A stretch of 36,118 nucleotides of DNA from Phycisphaerae bacterium (GTDB taxonomy: Bacteria; Planctomycetota; Phycisphaerae; Phycisphaerales; UBA1924): contig JAUIHS010000034.1 in assembly GCA_030432255.1 (NCBI GenBank), forward strand, positions 1-36,118, given 5' to 3'. Position numbers and translations under genes: made by a program. A model generated the notes under the pieces. It did no database searches. It was not told the origin of the DNA and saw only the letters and a program-made list of their open reading frames with translations. Positions within the stretch are counted from its first letter, which is position 1. Each line of letters starts with the position of its first letter. This document shows, piece by piece, positions 30,654-36,118 of the stretch.

Positions 30654-30678
30654 GACCCTGTGAGGGATGTGATTCACA

Positions 30679-31299
30679 ATGCCCCTGATTGATGCACAAC
30701 CGGATGCCCTGGCCAAGATCTACGCCGAGAGTCTCTACGAACTCGCCGAGGTGGAGGGTGGCCGCGAGCGCCTCGAGGCGATGGCCGGCGAACTGGATGA
30801 ACTGGTCGAACTGACCCGCGAGATGCCTCAGCTTTCCGAGTTCATGGCCTCGCGGATCGTGTCGCTGGAGGCACGGGCGAAGTCGCTTGAAGTCATCTTC
30901 AAGGGGCGCGTGAGCGAACTGCTCTACCGCTTCCTCCAGATCCTGAATCGCAAGGATCGCCTCAATGCGTTCCTCCCGATGGCGACCGCTTTCGACCAGA
31001 TGGTCCAGGAGCAGTTCGGCCGGATCGAGGTGGACATCCACACGCGTGGCTCAATCGAGCCGGGCGAACTGGATTCCTTCAAGGCACGTCTGCAGGGTGC
31101 GCTCGGGCGTGAACCGGTGGTGCATACGTACACCGACCCGGCCATGTTGGGTGGTGTGAAGATCCAGATCGGAGACCGGCTGATTGATGCGTCGCTGTCG
31201 ACGCGTCTTCGCCGCATGCGTGAGCTGCTGCTCAGCGAAGGCGCCGGCCTGATGCGTGAGCGTTTCGAGCGCAGCTTCGACGAGCAAGAGAACCAATGA
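30679..31299 (+). CDS. atpH: ATP synthase F1 subunit delta
   Basis: A 206-residue protein with the OSCP/delta pattern: helical N-terminal domain (KIYAESLYELAEVEGGRERLEAMAGELDELVEL) and C-terminal VEVDIHTRGSIEPGELDSFKARLQGALGREPVVHTYTDPAMLGGVKIQIGDRLIDASLSTRLRRMRELLL, containing the signature GGVxIxIGDxxID. It joins the b stalk to the alpha subunit. ATG 30679 is 25 nt after the atpF stop; the ribosome site (GAGGG) is rather distant. Confidence 0.95.
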   Translation: MPLIDAQPDALAKIYAESLYELAEVEGGRERLEAMAGELDELVELTREMPQLSEFMASRIVSLEARAKSLEVIFKGRVSELLYRFLQILNRKDRLNAFLPMATAFDQMVQEQFGRIEVDIHTRGSIEPGELDSFKARLQGALGREPVVHTYTDPAMLGGVKIQIGDRLIDASLSTRLRRMRELLLSEGAGLMRERFERSFDEQENQ

Positions 31300-31353
31300 C
31301 ACTGACGCCGTCGCCCTCCGGCGACGGACGCGGATTTCAGCGAGAACAGACCC

Positions 31354-32910
<1,557 letters not shown>

Positions 32911-32934
32911 TTGATCCAATCCTGATGCAGTTCC

Positions 32935-32967
32935 ACGGGCGTTCGTCACCGACGGACGCCCGTTCTC
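32935..32967 (+). terminator. Hairpin terminator after atpA
   Basis: ACGGGCGTTCGTC (32935-32947) pairs with GACGGACGCCCGT (32951-32963) through 13 positions including one G-U pair, with a 3-nt loop ACC. The tail is TCTC, weak in T, so termination may be partial or Rho-assisted. Confidence 0.6.
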
Positions 32968-32994
32968 ATGCGCCCCACGATTGGAAGAACGTGG

Positions 32995-33000
32995 TAGGCT
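32995..33000 (+). promoter_or_regulatory. -10 box of a probable leaderless promoter (KdsC-like gene)
   Basis: TAGGCT ends exactly 6 nt before ATG 33007. There is no Shine-Dalgarno and no -35 match. It fits the leaderless TANNNT-N6-start pattern seen twice more in the window. Confidence 0.45.
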
Positions 33001-33006
33001 CATACC

Positions 33007-33552
33007 ATGACGCTCAAGTACCCACGACTCTGGGGTCCCTCGCGACCGGTCATCCGCTGGCCTGACGTTGATGTTCGAGCCGTGGTCACCGATGTCGACG
33101 GTTGCATGACGGATGGACGGGTGCACTACACAGGCGATGGCCAGCCGCTGCGCTCATTCAACACCAAAGACGGGATCGGTCACGATGCGCTGCGCAAGGC
33201 GGGGATCCGCGTTGCATGGCTGACGAGCGGAAAGCTCGCGGAGTCGACACGTATCCGGTCCGAAACGATCGGAGTGGATGCGCTGGATATCGGATCCGGC
33301 AACAAGGGGCCGCGCCTGGAATCGCTGTGCGAGCAGCTTGGTGTGCGTCCCACGGAGGTCGTGTACCTCGGCGACGACCTGCCGGACATTCCCGCCATGG
33401 AGATCGCGGGCGTTGCCGTATGTCCCGCCGATGCCATCGTCACCGTGCGACGCATTGCCGATATCGTTCTTCCGGTTGACGGTGGAGACGGCTGCTTCCG
33501 CTTCCTGGCGGAACTGGTGCTGGCGGCTCAAGGACAGATCCGGCCCCACTGA
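33007..33552 (+). CDS. KdsC-like HAD phosphatase (KDO 8-phosphate phosphatase family)
   Basis: A 181-residue HAD hydrolase of the KdsC/YrbI type. Motif I is DVDGCMTDG (nucleophile D and acid/base D, ~28-36), followed by FNTKDGIGHDALRKAGIRVAWLTSGK (motif II Thr/Ser, 51-76), GNKGPRLESLCEQLGV and GDDLPDIPAMEIAGVAVCPADA (motif IV Asp pair). By family it removes phosphate from KDO-8-P for lipopolysaccharide, or from a nonulosonate-9-P; the substrate is not decided by sequence. No kdsA, kdsB or kdsD gene is visible. It starts at ATG 33007, likely leaderless. The end overlaps the convergent propeller-protein gene by 25 bp. Confidence 0.85.
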   Translation: MTLKYPRLWGPSRPVIRWPDVDVRAVVTDVDGCMTDGRVHYTGDGQPLRSFNTKDGIGHDALRKAGIRVAWLTSGKLAESTRIRSETIGVDALDIGSGNKGPRLESLCEQLGVRPTEVVYLGDDLPDIPAMEIAGVAVCPADAIVTVRRIADIVLPVDGGDGCFRFLAELVLAAQGQIRPH

Positions 33553-35225
33553 TCGAGTACGGCATTGAGGTCATCGAAGTTGACGGCACCGTCCATGTTG
33601 GTGTCGCCGCCTCCGGTGCCGTCAGACTCCCACCGGGCCAGAACGATGTTCAGGTCGGCGAAGTCGACGAATCCATCCATGCTGACATCGGCTCCACATT
33701 CGCATTCATCGGGGCGGCCGTCACCATTCACATCCGCACTGAATCCGGTCGCGATGTCGCACGCATCAGGAACGCCGTTGTCATTGCAATCGGTATCAAC
33801 CTCGAATGCGAGGAGTTGGGCATCAAAGCTGAGATCGGGGGAATCCGGTGCAGCGATGTGGACCTCGACAGCAAGGACGTTCTCACCGGCCGCAAGCAGG
33901 TGTGGACTCACGCGCCGGGCAATCCATGTGTCCTCAAGCGCTTCGCGCTCTGATTCGGCGTAGGTATCTGGTCCCGCTGCTGCGTCAAGGTTCAGACCCA
34001 GAATAGGGCGGCCGTTGAGATGGAACCGGGCGCCGTCGTCCACATGTGCCAGGAGCGTGAGACGCTCGTATGCGCCCGGGTCGGTCACTGTGAAAGCGTG
34101 GCGGAACCATGTGCTCGGATGGCGGGCAGCCGCATTGCCGCCGTCATCGACCACGCTGGCCTCGTCTCCGTCTCCATATCCAAAGGGCGCGGGGCCGTTG
34201 GACCATGCCGCGTCATCAAAGGCCACTGATGTCCATTCCGCGGCCGGAGGTGTACCCGTGTCGAGCCATGCCCAAAGGGCACCCGGACCGATGAACTGGG
34301 TCGGCAATTCAGGGCCATCGGTACTCGTTCGCGCGAAGCGATAGACGGGCTGATTGCTGCCCTCACTGAGCGAGTAATAGTCCTGGCCGAAACGGTCGAA
34401 ACCCATGGCTTCGCCCTGTGGCTTGGCCGGGAGCGAAACAAACGGTGTGGACTGGCTGGGGCGGGCGAGGGCGTTCGCAAGCGGTTCGCACGGATCCCGT
34501 TCCCAGAGGCGGGCGAAGGTGTACCCCCGCAGAAGGACCTCGTTCCCTTGGGCTGAGATGTCGGCCGCAGTTGCCAACTGGAAGAAGATCGGCAGGCTGA
34601 CCGACACCTCGGCGGTCAGTGTGATGGGAGCACCCGGAGCCAGATCCGCCGCGGCTGCGCGGTAGAAAGTCGAAGCACCGCTCTCCTTGGTGGCAATCCA
34701 GAGATCCCCGGTGATGGGGTCGACAAAGAGCGACTCGGCGTCGTGGGCCCCGTCTTCGTAGGTCAGGGTCAGAGCTTCGGCCGCGCGAAGTGCACGTGTC
34801 ACCGGGTTGCCTGCGAAACCACCGAGCACGTGGGGTTCAGGGGCGCGCCAGACCGTGATTGAGGGTCGGACGGCGTTGTTGTCACCGATGTCACCGACAT
34901 AGAGGTATGAGACACCCCGCTCAGGTCCCGGGCCAACAGCGAGGTCTTCGTAGTCCACGGCAGTCGCACCGGGGAGCGTCCAGATGCCCAGCAACTGGCC
35001 CGCGGGGTTGAGGCCGAAGACGCGGGGTTGTCCACCTGAGTCGTTGTGCGTCCAGAGGACCCCCGGGTTGACCCGGCTGCCAATCAGTCCGGAGGCTTCG
35101 GTGATCAAGGCCGAGTCGACATTGCCGCCGTTGCTGCCGCCCGCGAAGGAGGGCGCTGCTTGCGTGGTCGAAACCATCGAGCCGAGGAGAGCGAACACAG
35201 CCAGGCGGAGGTCGTGGTCATCCAT
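33528..35225 (-). CDS. Secreted beta-propeller/carbohydrate-binding-like protein with dockerin-like tail
   Basis: The 565-residue product starts at ATG 35225 (AGGAT about 9 nt upstream) with an N-terminal signal-like hydrophobic stretch (LAVFALLGSMVSTTQA). Residues ~30-310 look like a beta-propeller (SALITEASGLIGSRVNPGVLWTHNDSG, YEDLAVGPGPERGVSYLYVGDIGDN, DAESLFVDPITGDLWIATKE). Residues ~320-480 resemble a galactose-binding-like jelly roll (WFRHAFTVTD, LLAHVDDGARFHLNGRPI, ENVLAVEVHIA). A thrombospondin-3-like D-x-N-DNG-x-P-D-x-CD segment (~483-500) precedes two dockerin-like repeats (SMDGFVDFADLNIVLARW and NMDGAVNFDDLNAVLDQWG), as in the sugar dehydrogenase at 4191. Function unknown; likely calcium-dependent and extracellular. 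Its last 25 bp overlap the KdsC-like gene. Confidence 0.8.
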   Translation of the reverse strand: MDDHDLRLAVFALLGSMVSTTQAAPSFAGGSNGGNVDSALITEASGLIGSRVNPGVLWTHNDSGGQPRVFGLNPAGQLLGIWTLPGATAVDYEDLAVGPGPERGVSYLYVGDIGDNNAVRPSITVWRAPEPHVLGGFAGNPVTRALRAAEALTLTYEDGAHDAESLFVDPITGDLWIATKESGASTFYRAAAADLAPGAPITLTAEVSVSLPIFFQLATAADISAQGNEVLLRGYTFARLWERDPCEPLANALARPSQSTPFVSLPAKPQGEAMGFDRFGQDYYSLSEGSNQPVYRFARTSTDGPELPTQFIGPGALWAWLDTGTPPAAEWTSVAFDDAAWSNGPAPFGYGDGDEASVVDDGGNAAARHPSTWFRHAFTVTDPGAYERLTLLAHVDDGARFHLNGRPILGLNLDAAAGPDTYAESEREALEDTWIARRVSPHLLAAGENVLAVEVHIAAPDSPDLSFDAQLLAFEVDTDCNDNGVPDACDIATGFSADVNGDGRPDECECGADVSMDGFVDFADLNIVLARWESDGTGGGDTNMDGAVNFDDLNAVLDQWGRICP

Positions 35226-35272
35226 GCATTCATCCTACCAACGCCGGGCCCGGATCCGTCGTGAGATCTTCT

Positions 35273-35278
35273 TATGAT
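35273..35278 (+). promoter_or_regulatory. -10 box of a probable leaderless promoter (ispE)
   Basis: TATGAT ends exactly 6 nt before ATG 35285, with no Shine-Dalgarno and no -35 match. Confidence 0.5.
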
Positions 35279-35284
35279 GTTGCG

Positions 35285-36118
35285 ATGACTGAGCAGGCTG
35301 CAAATGTCGGAGAAGCCGTTTATCGGAGGGCCCATGCCAAGATCAACCTTGCCCTTGCGGTAGGACCGCCACGCGAAGATGGGATGCATCCGATCGCGTC
35401 GTGGATGGTCCCGGTCAACCTCACGGATGATCTCGAAGTGACCCGTCTTGAAGCAGACCGCCTCAGCAGATACGCGATCCTGTGGCATGACGATGCGCCG
35501 CAGAGCAGCCCCATCGACTGGTCCATCACGAAGGACCTGGCCGTGCGGGCACACCTGATGCTTGAGGAGGAGGTCGGCGAGCGGCTCCCTGTGCAGATGA
35601 AACTCGAGAAGCGCATTCCGTTGGGGGGTGGACTGGGAGGTGGCTCCGCTGATGCCGCGGCCATGCTCCTCGCCGTTCGTGACCTCTACGGCCTCGAAGT
35701 CACGGACGCGGACCTCGTGCGACTCGCGACCGGGCTGGGGAGCGATGTGGCATTCTGCCTCGGCGTTGGTGCGGCGGTTGTCGAGGGTCTCGGGGATCGA
35801 ATCGAGAGAACGCCGGCGCCAGAGGGTGATGTCGTCCTGATTGCCCCCGACTTCGGCTGCCCCACGGGCTCCGTGTACAGGGCCTTCGATGGTGAAGCTG
35901 CGGGTCCGTTGCGCGCGCAGGAAGTTCGTGAGATGGCATTGCGCGGCTATGTCGAGTCCGGGGCGCTCTTCAACGACCTCGCGCCAGCGGCTGAACGGGT
36001 GACGCCGGCGCTGGCAGAAATCCGGCGCGAAGTGGAAGCGGTTGCTGAAGCCCCGGTTCACATGACGGGGAGTGGCAGCACACTCTTCGTCTGGTGTGAG
36101 GGGGGAGCCGACGAAGAG
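35285..36118 (+). CDS. ispE: 4-diphosphocytidyl-2-C-methyl-D-erythritol kinase, 3' end cut by window edge
   Basis: An open frame from ATG 35285 runs 278 codons to the window end without a stop; IspE is usually 280-310 residues, so only the extreme C-terminus is missing. It has YRRAHAKINLAL (catalytic Lys), the GHMP ATP loop PLGGGLGGGSADAAAMLLA, GLGSDVAFCLG (catalytic Asp), and HMTGSGSTLFVW. It phosphorylates CDP-ME in the MEP isoprenoid pathway, two steps before IspG, which is also in this window. There is no ribosome site; a TATGAT box ends 6 nt before the ATG, suggesting a leaderless mRNA. Confidence 0.95.
   Translation, partial: MTEQAANVGEAVYRRAHAKINLALAVGPPREDGMHPIASWMVPVNLTDDLEVTRLEADRLSRYAILWHDDAPQSSPIDWSITKDLAVRAHLMLEEEVGERLPVQMKLEKRIPLGGGLGGGSADAAAMLLAVRDLYGLEVTDADLVRLATGLGSDVAFCLGVGAAVVEGLGDRIERTPAPEGDVVLIAPDFGCPTGSVYRAFDGEAAGPLRAQEVREMALRGYVESGALFNDLAPAAERVTPALAEIRREVEAVAEAPVHMTGSGSTLFVWCEGGADEE

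Overview
The window is a GC-rich bacterial chromosome segment. Its gene content points to a planctomycete, most likely a Phycisphaerae-type member. The main signs are secreted proteins ending in paired D-x-(D/N)-x-DG...DF-DLN dockerin-like repeats, a short-C-tail envelope protein ending in a hydrophobic stretch plus an Arg cluster, an ECF sigma factor next to a zinc-finger Ser/Thr kinase with TPR repeats, and a membrane protein with the C-R-x-C-G-Y-D-L-T-G...C-P-E-C-G ribbon. The taxonomic call is inference; there is no rRNA or phylogenetic marker here that I could test.

Layout. 1-554 (-) is the 5' part of a secreted protein cut by the window edge. 864-3902 (-) is a membrane polyferredoxin fused to a long TPR tail. 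4191-5606 (+) is a secreted glucose/sorbosone dehydrogenase-like protein with a dockerin-like tail. 5788-11380 (+) is a tightly coupled three-gene unit: a Mre11/SbcD-like (YhaO-like) nuclease, a Rad50/SbcC-like (YhaN-like) ATPase with a predicted membrane hairpin and a long C-terminal extension, and purU. 11439-13079 is an FHA-GAF-PP2C phosphatase. 13173-13853 is a small envelope protein. 13807-17014 (-) is the ECF sigma/kinase pair. 17055-17291 (-) is a BFD-like Fe-S protein, preceded by about 0.7 kb of structured, repeat-containing non-coding DNA. queC, tRNA-Leu(GAG), an acyl-CoA synthetase, a SPOR lipoprotein, ispG, a Cys-free disordered protein, galE, a DUF368 membrane transporter, a zinc-ribbon membrane protein and a DUF444 protein follow.

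27568-32910 (+) is an ATP synthase operon in the order atpZ-atpI-atpB-atpE-atpF-atpH-atpA. It ends in a hairpin after atpA, so gamma, beta and epsilon are not here. kdsC-like phosphatase, a secreted propeller protein with dockerin-like tail (-) and a truncated ispE finish the window.

The genes are mostly housekeeping (energy, isoprenoid, queuosine, UDP-galactose, formate/THF) mixed with planctomycete surface and signalling genes. I see no phage, insertion sequence or CRISPR array. Points most worth a second look are: (i) several genes whose -10 box ends exactly 6 nt before the start codon with no ribosome binding site, suggesting leaderless mRNAs; (ii) the membrane-hairpin Mre11/Rad50-like pair with an unassigned C-terminal domain; (iii) a 17-bp palindrome exactly filling the promoter spacer of the BFD-like gene; (iv) the split ATP synthase operon with mutually exclusive hairpins between atpE and atpF; and (v) three convergent gene pairs whose coding tails overlap.
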